Positions 1 through 5,677 of a DNA stretch of 8,557 nucleotides are shown one piece after another (position 1 is the stretch's first letter; each line of letters begins with the position of its first letter). The notes under the pieces were generated by a model. That model was not told the DNA's origin. It did no database searches and was given only the letters and a program-made list of their open reading frames with translations. Origin of the DNA: Hyphomicrobiales bacterium (lineage in GTDB: Bacteria > Pseudomonadota > Alphaproteobacteria > Rhizobiales > Beijerinckiaceae). Made by a program: the position numbers and the translations under genes. The stretch covers positions 1-8,557 of the forward strand of contig JAATEW010000441.1 of assembly GCA_015655535.1 (NCBI GenBank), written 5' to 3'.

Positions 1-1160
1 TAGAGCGCGGCTTTGACCGTCTCGAAGGCGAAGGTGAGCCAAGGCGTCAGAGCTTCGAGATTGCCGGGCTCGACCGTCGGCCCGCACCAGACGCGCAGGC
101 CAGGCGGCGCATCGCGATGGGCGCCAATGTCGAAGGCGGCCTGCTCTTGTTCAAGGAGATCGACCATGGCTTTCATAAAGCGCGCTTGTTCGTCGCGTGG
201 CCGCGCGGCAACGGCCGGATCGGCAATTTTCAGGCAGACGCTCGTATTGGAACGCACCGCCGCATCGCGCGCGACACAATCGATCCAGGGCGTCCGCGCC
301 ACCCAATCGGACAGGATCTTCGTATTGGCGTCGGCCAGTGCGATCAGCGCCGCAAGGCCGCCGATCTTTTTCGCCCAGTTCAAAGCCAGGAGATAATCTT
401 CGACGCAGAGCATCGACGGCGTGTTGATCGTCCAGCCGTCAAAAATCTCGTCGTTCAAGACACCGTTCGCCACCAGGCGGAAGAGCTTGGGCAGCGGCCA
501 AGGCGGCACATGGCTCGAGAGCCGTTCGACCGCGCGCGGACTCAAGACGATCATGCCATGGGCCGCTTCGCCGCCAAGCGCCTTCTGCCAGGAGAAGGGC
601 ACGGCATCGAGCTTTGCCCAATCGAGCTTCTGCGCGAAAGCGGCGGAGGTCGCGTCGCAAATGGTGAGGCCCTTGCGGTTCGCTGCGATCCAGTCGCCAT
701 CGGGCACCCGCACGCCGGAGGTCGTGCCGTTCCAGGCGAAGATCACGTCATGGTCGAAATCGACGCTGGAAAGATCGGTGATTTCGCCATAAGGCGCCCG
801 CAAGACGCGGCTATTTTGAAGCTTCAAATGCGCGACGATATCGGCGGCCCAGACCTCGCCGAAAGCCTCCCAGGCGAGCATGTCCACGCTGCGCGGACCA
901 AGCAAAGACCAGAGCGCCAGTTCCATCGCGCCCGTGTCGGAGCCGGGCACGATCGCGACGCGATACCCCGCTGGCACGCCCAGAATCTCGGCGGTGAGAT
1001 CGATGGCTTCTTTCAATCTGGCGCGCCCGGCCTCGCTTCGATGCGAGCGGCCGAGATAAGCGTCTTTAAGAGGGTGCAGGCTCCAGCCTGGATGTTTTGG
1101 GCACGGCCCGGAGGAAAAACGCGGATTGGCCGGCCGCAACAGCGGCGCTTGCAGCACCAT
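1..1160 (-). CDS. serC: Phosphoserine aminotransferase (SerC), alphaproteobacterial/Methanosarcina-type; stop codon at the window edge
   Basis: PLP-dependent cytosolic enzyme of serine biosynthesis: 3-phosphohydroxypyruvate + glutamate to O-phosphoserine + 2-oxoglutarate. Reading the minus strand gives an uninterrupted frame of 386 codons, MVLQAPLLRPANPRFSSGPC..., with the N-terminal signature FSSGPCPKHPGWS (about residues 15-27) typical of this SerC subfamily. The PLP-binding lysine lies in SWQKALGGEAAHGM (Lys about 193), preceded by the cofactor-contacting CDATSA (about 168-173). The last full codons read VKAAL, and the two remaining bases are TA, so a TAA or TAG stop probably straddles the left edge and the protein is essentially complete. 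The start ATG at 1160 has AAGGA upstream (AAGGATTAAGAGATC-ATG). The gene sits 86 bp downstream of barrel gene A with no clear terminator between them, so read-through is possible. In many alphaproteobacteria serA follows serC; that would lie outside this window. The family call is secure. Confidence 0.94.
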   Translation of the reverse strand, partial: MVLQAPLLRPANPRFSSGPCPKHPGWSLHPLKDAYLGRSHRSEAGRARLKEAIDLTAEILGVPAGYRVAIVPGSDTGAMELALWSLLGPRSVDMLAWEAFGEVWAADIVAHLKLQNSRVLRAPYGEITDLSSVDFDHDVIFAWNGTTSGVRVPDGDWIAANRKGLTICDATSAAFAQKLDWAKLDAVPFSWQKALGGEAAHGMIVLSPRAVERLSSHVPPWPLPKLFRLVANGVLNDEIFDGWTINTPSMLCVEDYLLALNWAKKIGGLAALIALADANTKILSDWVARTPWIDCVARDAAVRSNTSVCLKIADPAVAARPRDEQARFMKAMVDLLEQEQAAFDIGAHRDAPPGLRVWCGPTVEPGNLEALTPWLTFAFETVKAAL

Positions 1161-1208
1161 GATCTCTTAATCCTTCTCGGCCGGGATCGCAGCCGATTCG
1201 CGCAGGGG

Positions 1209-1218
1209 GCGCTAGCGC
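1209..1218. repeat. 10-bp perfect palindrome in the barrel A-serC spacer
   Basis: GCGCTAGCGC is a perfect palindrome lying between the stop of barrel gene A and the start of serC. It is not followed by a T-run on the minus strand, so it does not look like an intrinsic terminator. It could be a small operator or chance in GC-rich sequence. Confidence 0.3.
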
Positions 1219-1246
1219 GCACTGTACCGGCCCAGCTTATAGCCGA

Positions 1247-1978
1247 TCACGGGCTGCCGAAATCAACCAGATAACGCAAGCCGACGCGGACTTCCTGGGC
1301 GCTGAGGTTCTTGTTGAAGATTACGCCATCTATGCCGTCGAAGCCGGTGTAATTGCCGAAGTGAACATAGCGGTAGCCAACCTCGACGGCCGCGTTGTCG
1401 GTGAGATTATAGGCGACGCCGCCCATCAAGGCCCAGGCGAAGTTGAAGCTCCGGTTTGGCATCCCGAAGAATGCCAGGCCGGCGCTGTTTGAGCTGTTGA
1501 TTAAATCGCCGCCGCCGCCAACGCCGACGAAAGGCGTGACACCGTACCAGGTTCCAAGGTCGAGATAGGCATTCACAAGCAAAATATATTTGTTCAGATC
1601 GCCAAGGCCGCCGCCAATGATACCCGGCGCGAAAGCGGTGTTGTTCACGAGAATCGGCTGCGCTCCGTAAGCGCCGAGCGTCATGTCGCCGCGAAACCAA
1701 TTGTTGAACTTGTAACCGCCGCCGAGATCCAGCGAGAAATTGTTCCGCACCCGCGTCGTGACGTCGAAAAGGCCTGGGTTTATCACAGGCGCCTGATCGA
1801 AGGCCCAAGCGGCATCGCCGCGAATATACCAACCCGTGCCAAATTCGACCTTAACCTGCTGCGTCGGTTCGCTCGGGTAGAAAGGCATGTCGGCGGCGAA
1901 ACCGGCATTTGCGCCCGCGCATGCATAGGCTGCCGCCCCAAACAAGGCGGCTCTCATCGCATGTCCCCATTTCGACAT
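1247..1978 (-). CDS. Outer-membrane beta-barrel protein A, Omp25/Omp31-like family
   Basis: Predicted 243-residue porin-like outer-membrane protein. It has a Sec signal peptide (basic MSKWGHAMR followed by an Ala/Gly-rich core, likely cleaved near GFAA|DMP). Alternating amphipathic strands follow, with family hallmarks: WYIRGDAAW (first strand), YKFNNWFRGD, AYLDLGTWYGVTPFVGVG, AWALMGGVAYNL, VEVGYRYVHFG and a closing strand VRVGLRYLVDF. The usual terminal Phe of barrel proteins is followed here by three residues, GSP, which is slightly unusual. A GTG lies one codon upstream of the chosen ATG, but AAAGGA is well spaced (7 nt) from the ATG at 1978, so that start is preferred. It is a paralogue of the barrel gene at 2226-3044. 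A perfect CtrA site lies 74 bp upstream. Such proteins give envelope stability or act as small porins; the specific substrate is unknown. Confidence 0.88.
   Translation of the reverse strand: MSKWGHAMRAALFGAAAYACAGANAGFAADMPFYPSEPTQQVKVEFGTGWYIRGDAAWAFDQAPVINPGLFDVTTRVRNNFSLDLGGGYKFNNWFRGDMTLGAYGAQPILVNNTAFAPGIIGGGLGDLNKYILLVNAYLDLGTWYGVTPFVGVGGGGDLINSSNSAGLAFFGMPNRSFNFAWALMGGVAYNLTDNAAVEVGYRYVHFGNYTGFDGIDGVIFNKNLSAQEVRVGLRYLVDFGSP
1526..1573. repeat. Nucleotide repeat shared by the two barrel genes (copy 1)
   Basis: This 48-bp segment matches 2562-2609 at 43 of 48 positions, counted by eye. It encodes the conserved AY(L/I)DLGTWYGVTPFV strand pair in both barrel proteins. It shows that the two genes are duplicates, and such similarity could support recombination between them. 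Confidence 0.7.
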
Positions 1979-1985
1979 CACTTGT

Positions 1986-1991
1986 TCCTTT
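1986..1991 (-). promoter_or_regulatory. Ribosome binding site deciding the start of barrel gene A
   Basis: On the minus strand AAAGGA precedes the ATG at 1978 by 7 nt, and precedes an in-frame GTG at 1981 by only 4 nt. The spacing favours the ATG. Confidence 0.6.
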
Positions 1992-2019
1992 GCCTGAAAG
2001 ACTCAAGGCGGAGCTGGAG

Positions 2020-2033
2020 CTTTCGATCGAAAG
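2020..2033. repeat. 14-bp perfect palindrome in the leader of barrel gene A
   Basis: CTTTCGATCGAAAG is a perfect inverted repeat centred 48 bp upstream of the start codon, between the CtrA site and the gene. It could be an operator for a dimeric regulator, or in RNA a short hairpin (5-bp stem CUUUC/GAAAG with loop GAUC) in the 5' leader. The binding partner is unknown. Confidence 0.5.
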
Positions 2034-2052
2034 GAATTGTGAACGTTATTTC

Positions 2053-2068
2053 TTAAGCACCACTTAAC
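2053..2068. promoter_or_regulatory. CtrA binding site upstream of barrel gene A
   Basis: The plus strand reads TTAA-GCACCAC-TTAAC, a perfect TTAA-N7-TTAA full CtrA box. The right half continues as TTAACCAT, the known extended CtrA half-site of Caulobacter. The box lies 74 bp upstream of the ATG at 1978, a plausible position for a box overlapping the -35 of a CtrA-activated promoter. I could not identify a matching -10 with confidence. A GANTC methylation site (GACTC, 2000-2004) lies between the box and the gene. Confidence 0.7.
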
Positions 2069-2151
2069 CATAAGAAGCGGTTCGCGATTTTTGACGGCGC
2101 CACATATGCGGCCAAACTGCGCGGCTTCAGGTTGCAATAAAAGTGCAGGCG

Positions 2152-2183
2152 AAAACAAATCGGCGAGCCAAGGGCCCGCCGAT
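2152..2183 (-). terminator. Intrinsic terminator downstream of barrel gene B
   Basis: About 40 bp past the stop of the gene at 2226, the minus strand reads ATCGGCG-G-GCC-CTT-GGC-T-CGCCGAT followed by TTGTTTTC. This folds as an 11-bp stem, all paired with one G-U wobble, with a 3-nt loop and a T-rich tail. It should end transcription of barrel gene B and isolate barrel gene A, which then needs its own promoter. Confidence 0.82.
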
Positions 2184-2225
2184 CGATAGCTTCAAATGAA
2201 TATGTCTTCAGACGAAAGACGCATT

Positions 2226-3044
2226 TCAATATTTGGCGATGAGCGGCGGCGCCGGGCGCGCATAATCCGCGAACATATAACGGAAGCCGACCCGCACATC
2301 GTTCGACGTCAGGCGGAAGGACTGTGTCTCGAAGAAGCAGCTGCCAACGTCACCGCAGGTGATCGGATTGCTCCGCAGAGTTCCCATGTCGAGATAGCGA
2401 TAGCTGATTTCGAGTTTCAGATTGGGCGTGACGTTAAAGCCGAGACCGGCCATCACAGCCCAGGCAAGATTATCAATGTTGCGATCGGGCGAATAGCCGC
2501 TGCCAAGTCCAATATCCGTCAACCCGCTGAAGCGATGGATCGCGCCGCCGACGCCCGCGCCGACGAAAGGCGTGACGCCATACCAGGTGCCGAGGTCGAT
2601 ATAGGCATTGGCGAGAAAGACGCCGGACGCGACATTGGCCGTGTAAGAGTCTTGGCAGAATGCGGTGGGGCAGAAAGCCGTATAGGTGTTCACCGACCGA
2701 TAAGCGGCCGAGGTGCGATATTCGGCCGTACCGTCGAACCGCAGCCAATTGTTGAATTGATAGCCGACGCCGATGCCCGTGATCGCCGCGTCGCCGATCG
2801 CGGTCTCGACCCGGGCGAAAGCCGGTGCCGGGCCGCCCAAGGGATTGAACGGGTTCAAGGTCGAACGCGTGCTCGAGAGCTGATTGATGCCGACGCCGAC
2901 ATCGCCACGGATATACCAATTGCCGAAGGCGACCGGTTCAGGCGGCGGTGCCGGGGGAGGTGGCAGAAGATCGGCGGCCTGAGCAAGGTCAGCCGCGCCG
3001 AGCGAAATAAGACTCGCGCAAAAAATGGCTTTCAAACTGGCCAT
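2226..3044 (-). CDS. Outer-membrane beta-barrel protein B, Omp25/Omp31-like family
   Basis: Predicted 272-residue outer-membrane barrel protein. The Sec signal peptide is MASLKAIFCASLISLGAADL..., probably cleaved after AQA, before ADLLP. A proline-rich stretch follows (PPPPAPPPEP, about residues 27-36), then the barrel: NWYIRGDVGVGINQ, YQFNNWLRFDGTAEYR, AYIDLGTWYGVTPFVGAG, AWAVMAGLGFNVTPNLKLEISYRYLDMG and VRVGFRYMFADY. A tail of about 11 residues (ARPAPPLIAKY) follows the last strand and ends in Tyr. Another in-frame ATG lies three codons upstream (3053), but it directly abuts the AAGGGG ribosome site, whereas the ATG at 3044 is spaced by 9 nt, so 3044 is chosen. Cys pairs in the middle (CPTAFC, and CGDVGSC near residue 240) may form loop disulfides. 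It has its own CtrA site upstream and a terminator downstream, so it looks monocistronic. Family is clear; cargo unknown. Confidence 0.9.
   Translation of the reverse strand: MASLKAIFCASLISLGAADLAQAADLLPPPPAPPPEPVAFGNWYIRGDVGVGINQLSSTRSTLNPFNPLGGPAPAFARVETAIGDAAITGIGVGYQFNNWLRFDGTAEYRTSAAYRSVNTYTAFCPTAFCQDSYTANVASGVFLANAYIDLGTWYGVTPFVGAGVGGAIHRFSGLTDIGLGSGYSPDRNIDNLAWAVMAGLGFNVTPNLKLEISYRYLDMGTLRSNPITCGDVGSCFFETQSFRLTSNDVRVGFRYMFADYARPAPPLIAKY
2562..2609. repeat. Nucleotide repeat shared by the two barrel genes (copy 2)
   Basis: Partner of 1526-1573, 43 of 48 identical by eye. It lies in the same structural position of the paralogous barrel gene. Confidence 0.7.
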
Positions 3045-3053
3045 AACGATCAT

Positions 3054-3059
3054 CCCCTT
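3054..3059 (-). promoter_or_regulatory. Ribosome binding site deciding the start of barrel gene B
   Basis: AAGGGG on the minus strand directly abuts an ATG at 3053 but sits 9 nt before the ATG at 3044. Zero spacing is not usable, so translation probably begins at 3044. Confidence 0.6.
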
Positions 3060-3124
3060 CTGAAGCTCGAACGAAGCCTTATGGCCTGAGCTTTGACATG
3101 ATGAGGGAGGATGCCGGAATCGGG

Positions 3125-3140
3125 TTAAAAGGGGCTTAAC
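3125..3140. promoter_or_regulatory. CtrA binding site upstream of barrel gene B
   Basis: The plus strand reads TTAA-AAGGGGC-TTAAC, a perfect TTAA-N7-TTAA CtrA box, embedded in a 7-bp inverted repeat GGGTTAA...TTAACCC (3122-3142). It lies 80 bp upstream of the start at 3044, nearly the same distance as the box in front of barrel gene A. A GANTC site (GAATC, 3117-3121) is immediately adjacent. The site also lies about 50 bp past the lysK stop, so this 149-bp spacer is probably a dedicated promoter region. Confidence 0.7.
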
Positions 3141-3147
3141 CCTACCA

Positions 3148-3159
3148 ATTAACGTTAAT
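3148..3159. repeat. 12-bp perfect palindrome ATTAACGTTAAT next to the CtrA box
   Basis: A perfect palindrome beginning 8 bp beyond the CtrA box in the lysK-barrel B spacer. It contains two further TTAA half-sites but with 2-bp rather than 7-bp spacing, so it is not a canonical CtrA full site. It may be an accessory half-site cluster or an operator for another factor. Confidence 0.45.
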
Positions 3160-3193
3160 CGCAGGCCAAAAGGCGCTATTTTTAACCGCTTAT

Positions 3194-4897
3194 TTACGCA
3201 ACCGCCGCGTGGCGCAACATGAGTTCGCCGCTCAGGGCTTCGCCGATCAATGCCTGAGTTTCGTTAATGCCGTAAAGCGCGATGAAGCTGCCAAAGCGTG
3301 GTCCCCGGCTTTCGCCGAGCAGTACCGCGTAGAGCATGTTGAACCATTCGTTGGAGACGCCCGGCCGCTCCCGCGTCGCGCCCTTTGCTTTCAAATCCTG
3401 ATAGCGTGGGATCGGTCGCGCCAGATCGTAAAGCGCGGTTTGAATCTCTTCGGCGCTCGCCCCTTCCGGCAGGCGGCCGAGCATATCAGAAAGCTTTTGC
3501 AAAGCCTCCCGCTCGACCTCATCCGGCGCGCGATAGACCTTAGCAGGCCGCACGAAATCGCGGAAATAGCGCACCGCATAAGTCACAAGTCGATCAAGAC
3601 GCGGATGCGTTTGCGGCGTCACACTCGGCGCATAACGGCGCAGGAAGCCCCACAGCACCTGCGGGTCTTCGCTATTGGCGACGGTTGCGAGATTCAAAAG
3701 CATGCCGAACGAAATCGCCGTGCCCTTGCCATCGCTCGCTGTTTGCAGAACCTCAGGCTCCGGCGGCGCACCCGAATGAATGTGCCAGACCGGATTGCCC
3801 AATTGCTCTTTTACATCCTGGCGCGGATAGGCTTCGAGAAAACCCAGATAATCATCGACGGTGCGCGGAATGACGTCGAAATAGAGCCGCTTCGCCGCCG
3901 TCGGCTTCTGGTACATGAAGAGCGACAGGCTCTCGGGGCTGGCATAAGTCAGCCAATCATCGATCGTCAGGCCATTGCCCTTCGACTTCGAGATTTTCTG
4001 CCCCTTGTCATCGAGGAACAATTCGTAATTGAAGCCTTCCGGCGGCACGCCGCCGAGCGCCTTGACGATCTGGCCGGAGAGCTTGACCGATTCGATCAGA
4101 TCCTTGCCCGCCATTTCATAGTCGACGCCGAGCGCATACCAGCGCATCGCCCAATCCGGCTTCCATTGCAGCTTGCAGGCGCCGCCCGTGACCTTGGTGA
4201 CGAAGACCTCGTTCGTCTGCGGATCGCGCCAGGTGATCGTGCCCGCCTGCGCATCTGTCGCATCGATTTGCACCTGCATGACGATGCCGGTCGCCGGATG
4301 AACCGGCAGGAAAGGCGAATAGGTCGCGGCGCGCTCTTGCCTAAAGGTCGGCAGCATGATCGCCATGACCTCTTCGTAGCGTTGAAGCAGGCGCAGCAGG
4401 GCCGCATCGAAACGGCCCGACGTATAATATTCGGTCGAAGAGGCAAATTCGTAATCGAAGCCGAAGGCGTCGAGGAAGCTGCGCAGCCGTGCATTATTAT
4501 GCGCGCCGAAACTCGGATGCGTGCCGAAGGGATCTGGCACTTGCGTCAGCGGCTTGCCGAGATGCGCCGCGACAAGCTCCTTGTTTGGAATATTGTCCGG
4601 CACCTTGCGCAAACCGTCCATATCGTCCGAGAAGGCGAGAAGCCGCGTCTTGATCTTATCTTCCGTCAGCACGCGGAAGGCGTGGCGCACCATGGTCGTG
4701 CGGGCGACCTCGCCGAAGGTGCCGATATGCGGCAGGCCCGAGGGGCCGTAACCGGTCTCGAACAGAACCTCCGTCTGCCCCGTCCGCTCGATCTTTTTGA
4801 CGAGCTTGCGCGCTTCTTCGAACGGCCAGGCATTCGCCTTGGCAAGGGCTTCGAAAAAGGAAAGCGGCTCCGTGGCCGGAGTTACGGCAGAGGACAT
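3194..4897 (-). CDS. lysK: Lysyl-tRNA synthetase, class I (LysK)
   Basis: Cytosolic enzyme that charges tRNA-Lys with lysine using ATP. This is the class I (Rossmann-fold) form, unrelated to the class II LysS. The 567-residue protein carries the HIGH-type ATP motif as GPSGLPHIGT (PHIG about 56-59) and the KMSKS loop as KISKSKGN (about 301-308). Other class I LysRS features are LLAFSDDMDGLRKVP (about 86-100) and CKLQWKPDWAMRWYALGVDYEMAGKD (about 241-266). The frame is open 20 codons further upstream, but the leader there is Arg/Cys-rich and unlike the family. AGGGA sits 5 nt before the ATG at 4897, followed by MSSAVTPATEP, so that start is used. Length is normal and all key motifs are intact. 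It lies 87 bp downstream of the methyltransferase gene on the same strand and could be in the same operon or have its own promoter. Confidence 0.96.
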   Translation of the reverse strand: MSSAVTPATEPLSFFEALAKANAWPFEEARKLVKKIERTGQTEVLFETGYGPSGLPHIGTFGEVARTTMVRHAFRVLTEDKIKTRLLAFSDDMDGLRKVPDNIPNKELVAAHLGKPLTQVPDPFGTHPSFGAHNNARLRSFLDAFGFDYEFASSTEYYTSGRFDAALLRLLQRYEEVMAIMLPTFRQERAATYSPFLPVHPATGIVMQVQIDATDAQAGTITWRDPQTNEVFVTKVTGGACKLQWKPDWAMRWYALGVDYEMAGKDLIESVKLSGQIVKALGGVPPEGFNYELFLDDKGQKISKSKGNGLTIDDWLTYASPESLSLFMYQKPTAAKRLYFDVIPRTVDDYLGFLEAYPRQDVKEQLGNPVWHIHSGAPPEPEVLQTASDGKGTAISFGMLLNLATVANSEDPQVLWGFLRRYAPSVTPQTHPRLDRLVTYAVRYFRDFVRPAKVYRAPDEVEREALQKLSDMLGRLPEGASAEEIQTALYDLARPIPRYQDLKAKGATRERPGVSNEWFNMLYAVLLGESRGPRFGSFIALYGINETQALIGEALSGELMLRHAAVA

Positions 4898-4902
4898 TTT
4901 GT

Positions 4903-4907
4903 TCCCT
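4903..4907 (-). promoter_or_regulatory. Ribosome binding site deciding the lysK start
   Basis: AGGGA on the minus strand, 5 nt before the ATG at 4897. This supports the internal start over the longer open frame beginning at 4957. Confidence 0.6.
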
Positions 4908-4984
4908 AAAGATCTGGAAACGCGCCAGCACTGCGAGCAGGCTTCGCGGCGGCGCACACTAAAGCACTTTGCCGGCGAATCAAA

Positions 4985-5656
4985 TCAGGGATTCTTGGGG
5001 TCGGTGTCTCGGTTTGAGGCTCCGCCTTCGACGATCCCTGCCTGTGGCGTGTTGCGATGGGCTATCCAAGCGGTGCGTCCACCGCCAGATTGCCAGTCTT
5101 CGATTGCATGAGAAATGACGGTAAAGCCGCTTCGGGCGAGGAGTTCCTCGTTCTCCGCAACGTCCAAACTGGCATGATAAAGCGGCTCTCCACGGTAACT
5201 GCCGATGGCTTCGCCGTGCGCTGGACCAGCATTGAACATCAAAATTGCCGGCTGAGCGGCGTGGGCCGAAAATACTTCGAACATATGCCGCTGGTCGTCC
5301 GGCGTGAGATGAAAAAAACTATCCCACGCGAGAATCCCATCGAATCGCCGGCCAAGGCTCAGTGACCTCATGTCAGCGACGATCCATTCCTGATTGGGCA
5401 ACCGGTCCCTACATAGCGAGATCATGGTTGCCGAAGCATCTATGCCTGTGACGCGGAACCCGCACGCGACCATGTTCACCGCGACGGGCGATCCCGAACC
5501 GCAACCTAGATCAAGGACCGTTGCATTTTTCGGCAGGGCGGCGATGAAACGATCGTGCCACGGCTTATCATTCCAATCGCTGTTACGACGATCGGCCGCC
5601 CACTCGCGCGCATGGCGTTCATAGTGATCGATGATCCGCTCGGAAAAATCGGCCAT
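4985..5656 (-). CDS. Class I SAM-dependent methyltransferase, substrate unknown
   Basis: A 223-residue soluble protein with a complete Rossmann-type methyltransferase core. Motif I is VLDLGCGSGSP (about 47-57) for SAM binding, with the acidic end of strand 2 in VTGIDAS (about 69-75). ADMRSL (about 94-99) contacts the adenine, and motif IV is FDGILAWDSFFHLTPDD (about 105-121). The C-terminal part has GEPLYHASLDVAENEELLARSGF, typical of small-molecule methyltransferases of the UbiE/trans-aconitate-like group. The tail after about residue 200 (PQAGIVEGGASNRDTDPKNP) looks disordered. The ribosome site before the ATG at 5656 is weak. The start lies only 21 bp past the stop of the inhibitor gene, so the two are probably co-transcribed. 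Nothing in the neighbourhood points to a substrate. Confidence 0.88.
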   Translation of the reverse strand: MADFSERIIDHYERHAREWAADRRNSDWNDKPWHDRFIAALPKNATVLDLGCGSGSPVAVNMVACGFRVTGIDASATMISLCRDRLPNQEWIVADMRSLSLGRRFDGILAWDSFFHLTPDDQRHMFEVFSAHAAQPAILMFNAGPAHGEAIGSYRGEPLYHASLDVAENEELLARSGFTVISHAIEDWQSGGGRTAWIAHRNTPQAGIVEGGASNRDTDPKNP

Positions 5657-5677
5657 TGAGCGTCAATTCGCCTGCCT

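Noticed and set aside
117..1274. Long plus-strand open frame (385 codons) opposite serC
   Set aside because: Its translation has no family signature, and the opposite strand encodes a complete SerC with the PLP lysine. High-GC coding DNA often leaves the antisense frame open.
2196..3089. 297-codon plus-strand open frame opposite barrel gene B
   Set aside because: Charged, repetitive translation without motifs. The minus strand carries a signal peptide and clear barrel strands.
3160..3193. Intrinsic terminator after lysK
   Set aside because: Only a weak GCC-TTTT-GGC stem with no T-run on the minus strand; not supportable.
3182..3196. TTAA-N7-TTTA, a near-CtrA motif at the end of lysK
   Set aside because: One mismatch to the core and it overlaps the lysK stop codon, with a perfect box already nearby. 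Treated as chance.
3209..4909. 566-codon plus-strand open frame opposite lysK
   Set aside because: It mirrors lysK almost exactly, the translation is Arg-rich with no recognisable domain, and the minus strand has intact HIGH and KISKS motifs.
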